Below the pieces are notes generated by a model. It made no database searches and was not told where the DNA came from. It saw only the letters and a list, made by a program, of their open reading frames with translations. 64,000 nucleotides of DNA, from contig OX442314.1 in the NCBI GenBank assembly GCA_949358305.1, positions 48,802,581 to 48,866,580 of the forward strand. Direction: 5' to 3'. This stretch comes from Strigamia acuminata. Its lineage: Eukaryota > Arthropoda > Chilopoda > Geophilomorpha > Linotaeniidae. A program made the translations under genes and the position numbers. Positions 11,380-21,743 of the stretch are shown in pieces (position 1 is the first letter of the stretch; each line of letters begins with the position of its first letter).

Positions 11380-14172
11380 TTATGATTCGTCCATGGTCTG
11401 AGTTCGCTCAGGCGTCAACGGGCGCATCATATCCGTGGTGTCGTCCCTCGGGTTGGACCGCTCGTTAACCGTACACAGGTCGCGACCTGCGTTTGGTCCG
11501 GAGACCATTCCAGGGTTGACATGAAGCCAAACCTGGATGATTCTCGCCGAGTTCGCTCGGTTGAAAAATCCTAGCGCCGCAAACTCTATGGGATCCTCTG
11601 GCGCCAATCGTGCTCTCAGGAGTCGATCGTGGAGCACTGATGGTGGGCTTAACACCCGGATGTGGTCCTCGAGCCACATAAACACCTGCCTCGACAACTT
11701 GTGGTTGTTGCTAAGCAGTGTTCGCGTATCCGGCGTCAAATAGAAGTGCGGATACAGGCGCATCAGGGTCTTGAAAGCCGACTCTTTTTTCAGCGGCTTG
11801 ACCTTCGTCTCCGGCTTGGCTGGCGGCGGCGGCGGACGTGAGTCTTCCGTCGTGGCATCGTCAAAATGGCACTGCGGGCCCAAGAAAACCAACGCGGGTG
11901 CGGAGGTTGACGAGGGTGTGACGCCTCGTCCCGGTGCTCGACCCACACCGGGGAGCTGACGGGTTTCGACTACCCGTTGAACTCCGGCTGGAGTTTGAGA
12001 ACTTCCGGCGTTCTCTGGCCAAAATGAACATCCAGCGCCCTCTTGGGCCGACTGGAAAACAGCCAGTGACGCAGCTGCTGTGGCGCTTGTAACTGGAAGC
12101 GGTGGTCTTCCGGTCATTCGCGCCGTGGCCTTCGCAAAGGACCACTCGGTTCGCAACCGAACGGCGGCCTCTTCTTCGGTCTCACCGTTTGCTACGACTT
12201 GCTTTATTAGCTCGGCTAAGATCGTAGGCGGGTCGAGCCTGAGGTGGTACCACAGCTCGACTTTCTTCTCCGACAGGCCCATCGGCGCGGTCCAAAGGTA
12301 CGTAATGGCCGCTAACGCCTGTCCTGGCGAAGGAAGAACACCAGGGTACAACACCCTAGTCATCCCCGGAATTAGCTGACGCTGAAAATCCATCAGACGG
12401 GGATCATCAATGGTATTGATGTCGGAGACTTCTAGCCTTTCAGCTAGTCTCTGCCAGTCCTTCTGCGACTCGGCGATCTGGGCGCTTTGGTATGCGTCCA
12501 GCTTCTGGAGCACTTCCTGCTGCGCTCTAATGGGTTGCTGCTCGTAGCAGGTCCATTGTGGGCCGAACGACTCACTGAAAAATGGCCGGAGTTGCAGGTT
12601 GCTAACTCCAGCCGGCAAGCGGGAAACATAACCTTGTTCGGGCAAGCGGCTAGCGTGTCCAGGTACAGGCACGCTACAGTCGGGAGAAATATCACCGACG
12701 ACACGTCTCATGGCGTATGGAGTAGCCGGGTTGTCCACTTTGAACGTGGAGGCGGTTCGGCTACTTCGGGCGGACTTAATTGTGGAGTCCGATTCGAAAC
12801 TCAGCGAAGACGACGAGCCAAACGACTCTGGTGTCCGTCCTCGTCGCGACTGCGGGCGTGATGGCTGCGCGTCAGTCGAATATGGGCGTGATCGCCTCTG
12901 ACGTTCCTCTCGATCGCGGCTTGATTCGCGGAACATCGGTCGGACTGGAACCGGCGGAGGGAGTTGCCCCACCCTCAAATCCTCGTCTTGCGGCGGAGGA
13001 TTGATGGCCGCTGGGGCCGGAATTCCATCTTCTTGATAAAAAGGGAGAGCGCAACGCGCTTGCTCCTCTGCCTCGTGTTCTCGAGCCAGTTGTCGATTTT
13101 CGTCGACGCGAAGCTGCACCGCGGCAGCTCGGAGTGCTTTGGACGGGAAAAATCCCGGAAAATCGTTAAAACACCCGGCGAGCGCCAACTGGTGGAGCTC
13201 GGTTTGTGTGACGGGAAGTTGTGGGTTCCCGTCACGAACGGATTTGCGATACCGTTTAACGACTTCGCGTTGTGTCGTCTTGAGGTTCTTCCTCAATTGG
13301 GTTAGAGCACCGTAATTAATTCCGGTACTCTTTAGCGCTCTTCTGCGCTCGTGACGCTCTCGTGGCGTCACTGGCCACTGGTTGTGCAGCAACTCTGCTG
13401 CAAGCGGTCCTGGGGGGCTCTCGTCGAGCGTCCACTCGATTTCGTCGACACCGTCCACGTGAAGGCGCTCGATGAATCTTCCTTTTGCACCAAATCCTTG
13501 CAGCGCTGATCTGCTGAAGTCGTGGCGCAACTTCCACCAGGTATTGTTTGCCGTCTTCAGTCTTCTGATTTTTTCGGGCAATGCCGCTCGAAAAATCAGC
13601 GGGTGCTGAGTCGGCACGTGATCGGGAAGCGCGAATGGTGTTTCTCGATCCCTCTCGATCTATATTCGAAGAAAAATAAATAAATTAGTTTATTTAAAAA
13701 TAAACAAATAATTTCTTATTTGAAATATTTTTTAAGCTTAGCGCTTGTGGCTGTGAGTCACTAAGGGATGTTGGTTGTCATGGCAACTCCCTTCGCACAT
13801 GCTTGAAGCACGTGACTTTTATAGCCGCCATTTTTATTTTTTAGCGGCTTGTGTTTGAAGTCAGGAAAAGTGAAATTACTCAATTTTTCTGACTTAAACA
13901 CTTGGTAAAAATTTATTCTAATAATTTACCCGTTGTTGAAGCGTCAATTGAACGTCTTCATTTGCCCCTTCCATGGGCATTTCTCCGTCCGCCTGGAGTT
14001 GGATCGCTTCCTCGTCCATTCTCTTTCGTTTTCCGGTAATTTCGGAAATTCTTTCGTCTTGAAAGAGAAATAATACATAAATCTTATGTTTTATCAAATT
14101 TTTCATACAGAAAAATTACTTACGATCAGGTTGTCGAACTATTCGGGTCGTAACGTAGGCGATGCGATGCAT
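11380..14172 (-). CDS. Third gene of the retrotransposon, predicted three exons, function unknown
   Basis: Exon 3 is a clean 2.28-kb frame (13659-11380). Upstream, exon 1 (ATG at 14172 to 14124, donor GTAAGT) and exon 2 (14057-13930, acceptor TTTCAAG, donor GTAAAT) join it through introns of 66 bp and 270 bp. Phases agree at both junctions (1 nt + 2 nt, then 0/0), giving 819 codons with the stop. The product has a basic KRKR stretch near the N-terminus, an Arg/Ser-rich low-complexity middle and a C-terminal region with PPPPPAKPE. No signal peptide, membrane span or fusion-protein feature is visible, so it is not an obvious Env although it sits in the env position. Its base composition looks GC-richer than Gag-Pol. 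I do not recognise the family. Exon 1 is the least certain part. Confidence 0.6.
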
Positions 14173-14361
14173 ACACTCTCGAAACTTTTGAAAAAGTGAC
14201 TAAGTTCGTTGATTGCAAACACGAACTTGGATTAGAGACGCTTTGTGACGTCACTAATTATAACGTATGATTAACGTTGTCATTCGAGTGGGTACTACGA
14301 ATGACGTCACGAGATTGCTTTCTCGGATCTTTTGGGTAAACCCAAAAGGTGAAAGACAACA

Positions 14362-17300
14362 CTATGTCTTGGCTCGCGGAACGCGAGATCTCAAGTTGTA
14401 CTTTGACTTTCGCGAAGTACAATCCAACTTGTTTAGATTGTCATCAGCATCGTCTCCAATGTCAGATGAGTTATATACTTCATTGTTTGAAATTTTCTCT
14501 TTTTCTAAAAACATTTCCTTTTCTAGATTTTCATCAAGAGAAACATTTTCAAGTCGCTGGTTTATTTCATCGACTTCGTTATTTTTGAGTTTCGATTTTT
14601 TACTCGATTCCGTGTTTTCGACAGGAATTTTGGATAATTTAGCATCATCCAAGGTATTAACAATATTTTTTGTTTTTTGACCCACTTCCTCCCCTTCCAG
14701 CCAAATTTCTTGGTTGAAAACGGGAAAGTACGGCATTAATTCAGTGCCGTGAACAGCTGGATAAATTTTATTATCACTCAGCCGTCGAAGTTGAAAGGCG
14801 CCTCCTTGTAACCTTTTGATAATTACATAAGGCCCATTCCTTTTCGGTGAAATGCCTGCTGCTATTCCTTTAGCGGCATTTGAGAGAATATGAGACTCTC
14901 GCCAGACTAAATCATTTTGTCTGAAGTTGTCGAATTTCTTATCTGATTTTTCAGCTTCGACACGGCGTCTCAAATCTAAGACGTGAGACATCATATGCTG
15001 ATACGTCTCTGCAATTATTGTTTCTAATTTCTGAACATATAAATGCGGATTTTTTGGATCAATGACTAAAATTCCTTCCGGAATTCTTGGATCCCAAGGA
15101 ATTCTTAATTCTCGGAAAAAATTTAAGAAAGCAGGAGAATAATCTCTGCCTCTTGTTACAGTTGTTCTCAAACTGAATGCAAATTCGCGTAGATACTCAT
15201 CCCATTGGTCATGAATATCTAAATAAATCGAAACTAAATATTTAATATCTCGATTGGTTCTCTCCACAGGATTGCTTTGTGGATGATAAATCGATGTCGG
15301 TGTTCGCGACATGTCGAATTTTTTGCAAAATTCTTTATAGACCTGTGATCGAAATTGTGGTCCATTATCACTTATGATTTGTCTCGGAAATCCGAAAGTC
15401 ATTGATAAGTGATAAATTGTGTTGGCAACTTTTATTGCCGTTGGATTACACATTGGAAATAATTCGGGCCAATGTGTAGCGACATCTACGATGACGCAAA
15501 TGTGGGTATTGTTTTTTCTGGTTCTTGGTTTGGGACCAGACAAATCCACACTGAGGCAGTCAAATGGTCCAAATGGTCCAATTTGAGCGCCTTCAATTTC
15601 GGTCTTTGATCTCGGCTTGCATGCCTGACATCCTTGACAATGTTGAATAAAACGTGTAATATCACGTTTCATACCTTTCCAGGTATAAACTCTTCGAGTT
15701 CGGTACATTGTCCTCGCAATGCCTGGGTGGCCGGACAGTGGATGTCCGTGCATCAACCAAATGATTTTATAAATCAATTTTCTTGGCACAACAACTTTAA
15801 GTGCCCTACCATCCTCTCCCAATTCATCGGTGGAGGTAGGATGATAATGGAGTAGCATATCTTCTTCAATGAGATAAGTACTCGCGTGTCTTTCAAAGTT
15901 TCTTCTTTGAAGACGAGTTACTATGTAACTTGGATATTGCTTGTTTAGCAAGTAATTGCGAATATGTTGGCAAAATTCGTCTGCTTTTTGCGCTGCAATA
16001 ATGTCATCTCTCGTTGGAGGATCACATTCTAATTGCTTCGCAATTTTAGCTGCAAATGCTTTAATTAAAACATTTGTTGTTGGCAGCTCGAATTTTTTAG
16101 CCATCATAGCTCTTAATTCGACGTCAGGGGTTCCTGACGGATCATGCATGTTAATACAAAAATTAATTAATGCTTGATCGTCGTCATTAACTATTATTGA
16201 CTTGGGTAATTCGTTCAATTTTCCCATTTGCCAACTTCGGCAAGGAGATGGACAATATGATAATAAATCATCATTATCGCCATCGTCTTCTGGTTCGTCA
16301 GGTGCGCTGACAGGTGCACGTGACAATGCGTCTGCTATTACATTTAGCGGACCTTTGACGTATTGTATTTCGAACGAATACGCCATCAGCTCCATTTGCC
16401 AACGAGCTAATCTGCCCGACGGGTCAGATAACGACATCAACCACTTAAGTGCTTGGTGATCCGTTTGTACAGTGAATGTAGTGTACTCTAAGTATGGGCG
16501 AAATTTGCGTAATCCCCATACTACTGCGAGACATTCTAATTCTGTCACAGTATAATTCTTTTCAGCGGGTTGCAAGCTTCTGCTTGCATACACGCATGGC
16601 ATTTCGACTTCTTGGCCATCCACAATTTTCTTTTGTGTAAGGGCTGCACCCAACCCTTGTTTACTGGCGTCAGTATGAACAATAAATGGCATGTACAAGT
16701 CAGGCATCTTCATTGTTTCAGCATTCGTAAGCAAGTCTTTTATTGCGTCGAATGCTGCCTGATGATGCAGTTCCCAATCGAACTCCGCATCTTTCTTCAA
16801 GAGTGGCCTTAGTGGTTCTGCCACTGTGGCCAAATTCTTGATTAGGCGGTGAAAGAAATTCACCATGCCTAGAAATCTTTGTAATTCCTTAAGATTGGTA
16901 GGAGCAGGAAATTGCGTAATTGCAGCGACTTTTTTAGGGTCTACTGCAAGTCCTTCTACTCCTACTTTGTAGCCTAGAAAAATTAATTCCTTTCTACAGA
17001 GATGCGTCTTGCCAGGGTGCGCATGTAAATTAGCTTCTGCCAATTTTTTAAACACTATATCTAAATGTTTAATGTGTTCTTCGAACGATTTGGATACAAC
17101 AATTATGTCATCCAAATATGCCCATGCAAATTTTCTGTAAACGTCACCCAAAACTTTTTCCATTAATTCTTGGAAGGTAGTTGGTGCGTTTACTAATCCG
17201 AAAGGCATGACTAAAAACATTAGTCTTCCCATTGGGCTCCAGAAGGCAGTTTTTTCTCTGTCTTCAGGGCGCAATTCTATCTGCCAATATCCCTTGGTCA

Positions 17301-18588
17301 GATCTATAGTACTGACCCACTCGAATTCTCCGATTTCTCGCAGAATTTCCTCAATTGTTGGCATTTGAGGTGGGTTGTACTTAGTATGTGTATTGATGGG
17401 GCGAAAATCAATGCACAAGCGTGGGTCGTTTCCTGGTCGCATGACTAGGACTGGCCTCATTCCGTAATCGCCTTCAGCTTTGACGACTACGCCTTTGTCA
17501 ATCATGTCTTGACAAAGTTGTCTGATTATTTCCCTTTTTTGAGGGTTTATGCTCTTAAAGGGGACACGGATGGGTTTCTCCGTGTCAAGCTCAATTTTGT
17601 GCTTAACCAGGTGTGTTTTACCTGGATCTTTAGAAATAATCCTTTTATGTTTGGATAACATCTTTTCTAATAATTTGGATTGCTCCAAATTTAAGTTAGC
17701 TTCTTTGACTAACTTTTGGATGAAATTCTCTTCATCAATTTTGCTTTGAGTTACACTTGCAGCGTAAGCTTTTGCAAAGGTCACAAATGAGGAATCGGGT
17801 TCCTCTATTTTCTCCAAATAACGATCCAGCAACGCTTGTGGAATGTAGGGTAAATCTGCATCCACAGGTTGCGTGAAATTCCAAGACACCGTCTGTGGAT
17901 TAGGTTGGATTTTTAATTTATTCATAAAATCGCAACCCAATAGTACCATTGGATACTTATTTGGTATTACGATGAACGGATGACGTAACGTGCCATGTGT
18001 CCATCGAAATGAAAGATGAATGGTTCCATCTGGAGTGACTTCTTCACTTGCCGTCGTGACTCTGACACCAGGTCCGATAGGTCGTAGATATTTTTCTAGA
18101 CCTAATTGATTAATAACTGAAGTGGCTAGGAAGCTTTTATTTGCTCCTGAGTCCAACATTCCGGTTATTACACCTTTTAACGTTTCTAACTTTAACGTCG
18201 GAAGGTCTTGGCTGTTTGGTATTCCAGCCACTTTGCACTCAAACTTGCGCAATTTATGAGGAATTGTAATTGGAGGCTCCAAAGGCAATTCATCTAATAA
18301 CTCATTGGTATCAAGAGTTGTAGTTGCAAATAACTTAATGCATTCCTCAATTCCAGGTGTCTCTGGAACTGAGCTTGGTCTATCGTCTTTAACTTCGACT
18401 TTATCTTGAATATTGGAAGTGTCTTCTTCAGTCGGGGTTTCGCCGACAATCTCCTTTTTTACATCAAGAGATCCATTTTCTTTTAGTTCAGTTTGACGAA
18501 TTAATTCATCAATAGCTTCTCCAACATCTTCCATTATCTTCAGATTTTCATTCTCTGATTCCGATTTCGGAGGTGACGCAGCGTCCAC
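14362..18588 (-). CDS. pol: Pol polyprotein (protease, RT, RNase H, integrase)
   Basis: The 1,408-codon frame contains an aspartic protease DSG (residue about 146), reverse transcriptase with TIDLTKGYWQ, MPFGL and YLDD (about 491), and RNase H starting at HTDASKQG. It then has an integrase with an HH-CC zinc region (HPLSGHPGIARTM...CQGCQAC) and core residues in SVDLSG, SDNGPQF and NPVERTNRD. It makes cDNA and integrates it. The apparent first codon is GTG, not ATG; the frame is open upstream into the end of gag, so translation is best explained by -1 frameshifting from Gag rather than internal initiation. Confidence 0.95.
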   Translation of the reverse strand: MDAASPPKSESENENLKIMEDVGEAIDELIRQTELKENGSLDVKKEIVGETPTEEDTSNIQDKVEVKDDRPSSVPETPGIEECIKLFATTTLDTNELLDELPLEPPITIPHKLRKFECKVAGIPNSQDLPTLKLETLKGVITGMLDSGANKSFLATSVINQLGLEKYLRPIGPGVRVTTASEEVTPDGTIHLSFRWTHGTLRHPFIVIPNKYPMVLLGCDFMNKLKIQPNPQTVSWNFTQPVDADLPYIPQALLDRYLEKIEEPDSSFVTFAKAYAASVTQSKIDEENFIQKLVKEANLNLEQSKLLEKMLSKHKRIISKDPGKTHLVKHKIELDTEKPIRVPFKSINPQKREIIRQLCQDMIDKGVVVKAEGDYGMRPVLVMRPGNDPRLCIDFRPINTHTKYNPPQMPTIEEILREIGEFEWVSTIDLTKGYWQIELRPEDREKTAFWSPMGRLMFLVMPFGLVNAPTTFQELMEKVLGDVYRKFAWAYLDDIIVVSKSFEEHIKHLDIVFKKLAEANLHAHPGKTHLCRKELIFLGYKVGVEGLAVDPKKVAAITQFPAPTNLKELQRFLGMVNFFHRLIKNLATVAEPLRPLLKKDAEFDWELHHQAAFDAIKDLLTNAETMKMPDLYMPFIVHTDASKQGLGAALTQKKIVDGQEVEMPCVYASRSLQPAEKNYTVTELECLAVVWGLRKFRPYLEYTTFTVQTDHQALKWLMSLSDPSGRLARWQMELMAYSFEIQYVKGPLNVIADALSRAPVSAPDEPEDDGDNDDLLSYCPSPCRSWQMGKLNELPKSIIVNDDDQALINFCINMHDPSGTPDVELRAMMAKKFELPTTNVLIKAFAAKIAKQLECDPPTRDDIIAAQKADEFCQHIRNYLLNKQYPSYIVTRLQRRNFERHASTYLIEEDMLLHYHPTSTDELGEDGRALKVVVPRKLIYKIIWLMHGHPLSGHPGIARTMYRTRRVYTWKGMKRDITRFIQHCQGCQACKPRSKTEIEGAQIGPFGPFDCLSVDLSGPKPRTRKNNTHICVIVDVATHWPELFPMCNPTAIKVANTIYHLSMTFGFPRQIISDNGPQFRSQVYKEFCKKFDMSRTPTSIYHPQSNPVERTNRDIKYLVSIYLDIHDQWDEYLREFAFSLRTTVTRGRDYSPAFLNFFRELRIPWDPRIPEGILVIDPKNPHLYVQKLETIIAETYQHMMSHVLDLRRRVEAEKSDKKFDNFRQNDLVWRESHILSNAAKGIAAGISPKRNGPYVIIKRLQGGAFQLRRLSDNKIYPAVHGTELMPYFPVFNQEIWLEGEEVGQKTKNIVNTLDDAKLSKIPVENTESSKKSKLKNNEVDEINQRLENVSLDENLEKEMFLEKEKISNNEVYNSSDIGDDADDNLNKLDCTSRKSKYNLRSRVPRAKT

Positions 18589-18621
18589 TAGACCTGATGG
18601 ATCTGCGTCTACAAGTTTTTT
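18575..18621 (-). promoter_or_regulatory. Predicted -1 ribosomal frameshift signal (slippery heptamer plus hairpin)
   Basis: In the gag frame the codons read CGA AAA AAC, giving heptamer A_AAA_AAC (18621-18615), a known efficient -1 slip site. The gag stop TAG follows two codons later (18611-18609). After a 5-base spacer, GACGCAG (18609-18603) pairs perfectly with CTGCGTC (18581-18575), and TCCA pairs with TGGA inside, leaving a 10-base loop. A -1 shift enters the open pol frame without meeting a stop. Confidence 0.8.
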
Positions 18622-21600
18622 CGAAACATGTCAGTTATGATCTTGACTGCTTTTTCAAACTCAGCTGTTGACACTGGTTTGTCCTTTTTAGAGGAAGGGC
18701 AGTCTTTTTGCCAATGCCCTAATTTTTTGCATAAATTGCATGGATCAGTGGCAGGCGATTTCTTTTTCGTTGCTGCTGGCGAGGCAGAACGAGAACGAGC
18801 GTCAGACCGGCGCTCTGGCGACACCGCGGGTGATTTTGAATTCCTTTCGGTATTCACCTTTGATGCGTCAAATGAAACATTTTTTGGTTTCATTTTTGGC
18901 TTCCATTTGCCTGCAACGGGGTTATTTTTTGCTAACAGCGCCGCTGCTTTGGCTAATAAAGCCAACGTCTCATCTCCTGCTTCCTCCTCCTCTTCAGCTT
19001 CTTCAGCTTCAGACGACGGAGTTTCAGCTCCAGTTATATTTGCATGTAACTTAGGAACTGAATGAGGATTTTTGACGTCCTTTTTGGAAGATTCTTTTTT
19101 CGAACTCTTCTCATCCACTTCGTCTAGAAAGTCTTCGTAACTAGGTGGCTGCAACAATTTCAAACCATTAAAGGTTTCATTGTTTTGCTCAGCGAGTCTT
19201 TTCTCTCGCTTTAAGTACGCTGACCTTTCGCTTTCTGTAAGGTAAGCTTTGTACTTTTCGTCAATGCGCAATTGATTGACTTCCATGAACTCGTTTAACT
19301 CGGAGAATTTCCCCGGGTCGGGAGCGTCCGACATCATCAGAATATTTTTACTATATTCTGTGAGGCCAGCTCTAAACTGATCATCTGCTGTTGCATCAGT
19401 AACAGCATGTGGCATTCTGCCAAGCAGATTCTCTGCTCTTAGCATGTACGAATGTAAGCTTTCGCCTTTTCGTTGCTTAAGACATCTCCAAAGCGTCTTG
19501 ATGTCTTCGCTCGATTCACCAAATTTAAACATAAATTGTTTAACGAAGTCATCCCACTTCGTGAAGTCTTTCCTGCGAAACCACTCCTTGACACCGCCAA
19601 CTAGTATTCTTGGTACTAGATGGGCCAATGCACCTTCACAGCTAAAACTGTGAACTTTGCCTAGTTCGAATATTTCCAGCAAGAGGTTTGACCCTGCTTG
19701 CCAATTTCCATTATAGGCATGTGGGATAACTCGATCCCATCTAATGAACTTTTCATCTGTTGTTTGATGAGTCCATTTATCAGAAGTAAATTCACTTATT
19801 TTTTGCAAAATAATTTTATCCCTTCTGCTTTTTCGCTGTTGTTGAGCATTTTGCCTCAACAACTGGTCAATCTCATCTTTCGTGTAAAAATCGGGTCTTT
19901 GAGTTCTACTACGTGTTCTGTGACGAGATCGCCCTCTCACACTGGGACGTGAGGAATCTGTATCTGACGCAGATTCATGATTCGGATTTGGCGGCGGATC
20001 AGGGTCCGGAGGATCGTCGCCATCTGGCGGACGACGGTCTCCATTTGGTGGTCCCCTTCCATTTCGATTGCCATTCGAATTGTGGTCACGTGAGTGGCCA
20101 CCTCCATGTCCATCTGAACTGTCTCCACCTGGTGGGTCACCACCTGGCGGATTTCCACGGTATCTCGGCCCATCACGGATGTCGTTGTGACAATCTCGTT
20201 TTGGTGAGCCTTCTCGCGGATTATCGTGTGACCGTCCACGATCGTGTGGTTTCTCACGTTCTTTATTCTTTTTCGCCAGCAATCCAATTAATTGGTCACT
20301 ATTGCTAAAGAATCTATCCGAATTTTGCGGAACTTTTGGGGAATGATATTCGGTCGGGTCTGGTTGTCGCTTTCTCTTTTTGCGACTGTGATGACTATTA
20401 CGGCTTCCACGACTACTGCGTGAGTCATCGCTGTCAGTCCAACTTGATTGTCGACTGACTTTTGGTTTAGCTGATGTTAAATCAATCAACTCAGGTGATC
20501 TGGAAGCACCTTTTTGCAAAACTGGGGCTGGCTTTGCAAAATTATCTTCGCCACAAACGTCTTGTACTTTTTGTACGACTACTGCAAAGTTTTCTTGTAC
20601 CGTCAATAGATCTGCGCGAAGAATTTCGTTTTCACGAGCTTGCGCAGCTAAGTCGGCACGTAATAACTGCTCTGCAGTGCTTAGACTTTTGGCGGCTTGA
20701 CCAGCATCAATTACAGACTGCTGTCGAGCGAGAAATACTTCGTTTTCTCGTTGTGCTAATCTCTTAGCTCTTGCTGCTTGTTCTACAGCATAATTCTCGT
20801 AATTTCGAGAACATGAGGGGATTATTTCCCTCGCTCGAACTGGGGCGGTTAGTTCGGCAGTCATTAAATTTGTGTTGGCTTCTCGCAAATTTGCGTTGGC
20901 CAATCTCAAATTTTCATTAGCAATTTCTAAATCTTTTTGTGCTTGATTTAGTTGCTCGAGCCTTTGTTGTTGCTCTTCGTCAGTAATTAGCCAGGAAGCT
21001 TTTTCCTGCTCTAATTGTAACAACTTAACATGGTCATTCGCACGTTGTTGTTTTAGTTCGGCATTTTGCTGATGCATTTCTGCACGCATTCGCTCGAACT
21101 CTGCTTGCAAGCTTGTTCTGACGATTTCAACGTCTTTTTGGCTTTGTTTGCGAACCATAGCTTTGTGGATTTGTTCCACAGTCATTTCGCTAGTGACTTT
21201 TACTCCCTCGAGCCTAGCTTGCTCACGGAGTGCGTCCATCATGGTAACACGCACTGGAGAATGAGAAACTTCCATGTTGGAGTTCTCTAAATCTTGCTGT
21301 GCTGCACCTTGGACTGGTGATGAATTCAGCGAGTGCTCTGCACTTGATGATTGAATTCGTAAATTCAAATCATCATTTTGCGACTTGGAACGGCCACTTC
21401 CAGTTGGATTATTTAAGTCCAACTGGCCGCTTGGCGGGGATGGCTGTTGTCGCTCCAACGCTTGCGTGAATTCATTCACGATTAACTGTGCCGAGTTACA
21501 GTTAGCTGTTTGATCCATGGCTTCAAACAGTTCTTGTGACTCAGTCACTTCTTGATCCACGATTGGTAGATCGATCGCCACTCGTCTCTTCGCCGGCCTT

Positions 21601-21632
21601 CCTCTCGGTCTCTTCTCTGAAGGAGTCGCCAT
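18609..21632 (-). CDS. gag: Gag-like capsid/nucleocapsid protein, unusually long (1,007 aa)
   Basis: Starts at ATG 21632, about 110 bases inside the 5' LTR. The N-terminus has an AT-hook-like KRPRGRPAKRR (residues 7-17). A long Gln/Glu/Ala/Asn-rich coiled-coil region follows (roughly residues 150-330), then an Arg/Ser/Gly/Pro/Asp-rich linker. The retrotransposon Gag domain has the core WFRRKDFTKWDDFVKQF. A CCHC zinc knuckle CNLCKKLGHWQKDC lies at residues about 965-978. Gag packages the element RNA into particles. About 1,000 residues is long for a Gypsy Gag; the AT-hook and coiled coil are the extra parts. Confidence 0.9.
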   Translation of the reverse strand: MATPSEKRPRGRPAKRRVAIDLPIVDQEVTESQELFEAMDQTANCNSAQLIVNEFTQALERQQPSPPSGQLDLNNPTGSGRSKSQNDDLNLRIQSSSAEHSLNSSPVQGAAQQDLENSNMEVSHSPVRVTMMDALREQARLEGVKVTSEMTVEQIHKAMVRKQSQKDVEIVRTSLQAEFERMRAEMHQQNAELKQQRANDHVKLLQLEQEKASWLITDEEQQQRLEQLNQAQKDLEIANENLRLANANLREANTNLMTAELTAPVRAREIIPSCSRNYENYAVEQAARAKRLAQRENEVFLARQQSVIDAGQAAKSLSTAEQLLRADLAAQARENEILRADLLTVQENFAVVVQKVQDVCGEDNFAKPAPVLQKGASRSPELIDLTSAKPKVSRQSSWTDSDDSRSSRGSRNSHHSRKKRKRQPDPTEYHSPKVPQNSDRFFSNSDQLIGLLAKKNKEREKPHDRGRSHDNPREGSPKRDCHNDIRDGPRYRGNPPGGDPPGGDSSDGHGGGHSRDHNSNGNRNGRGPPNGDRRPPDGDDPPDPDPPPNPNHESASDTDSSRPSVRGRSRHRTRSRTQRPDFYTKDEIDQLLRQNAQQQRKSRRDKIILQKISEFTSDKWTHQTTDEKFIRWDRVIPHAYNGNWQAGSNLLLEIFELGKVHSFSCEGALAHLVPRILVGGVKEWFRRKDFTKWDDFVKQFMFKFGESSEDIKTLWRCLKQRKGESLHSYMLRAENLLGRMPHAVTDATADDQFRAGLTEYSKNILMMSDAPDPGKFSELNEFMEVNQLRIDEKYKAYLTESERSAYLKREKRLAEQNNETFNGLKLLQPPSYEDFLDEVDEKSSKKESSKKDVKNPHSVPKLHANITGAETPSSEAEEAEEEEEAGDETLALLAKAAALLAKNNPVAGKWKPKMKPKNVSFDASKVNTERNSKSPAVSPERRSDARSRSASPAATKKKSPATDPCNLCKKLGHWQKDCPSSKKDKPVSTAEFEKAVKIITDMFRKNL

Positions 21633-21724
21633 TTTTCAATGAGGATTTAGAAAGGATAGAGAAGAAAGATAAGCAAGATAAAAATGGCGGGTAAATTTTA
21701 ACTAACAAAGTTATACAATGACTA

Positions 21725-21741
21725 TCCCGGCTGGGCCCCCA
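21725..21741 (-). other. Primer binding site, complementary to a tRNA-Pro-like 3' end
   Basis: The plus strand reads TCCCGGCTGGGCCCCCA, ending in CCA and resembling the T-arm and acceptor of eukaryotic tRNA-Pro (discriminator C). On the element strand it begins TGGGGG, two bases after the 5' LTR. Confidence 0.7.
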
Positions 21742-21743
21742 CG

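Noticed and set aside
11380-13659. Third retrotransposon frame as a classical Env glycoprotein
   Set aside because: No signal peptide, hydrophobic fusion segment or membrane anchor is visible, and it is rich in Arg/Ser/Pro.
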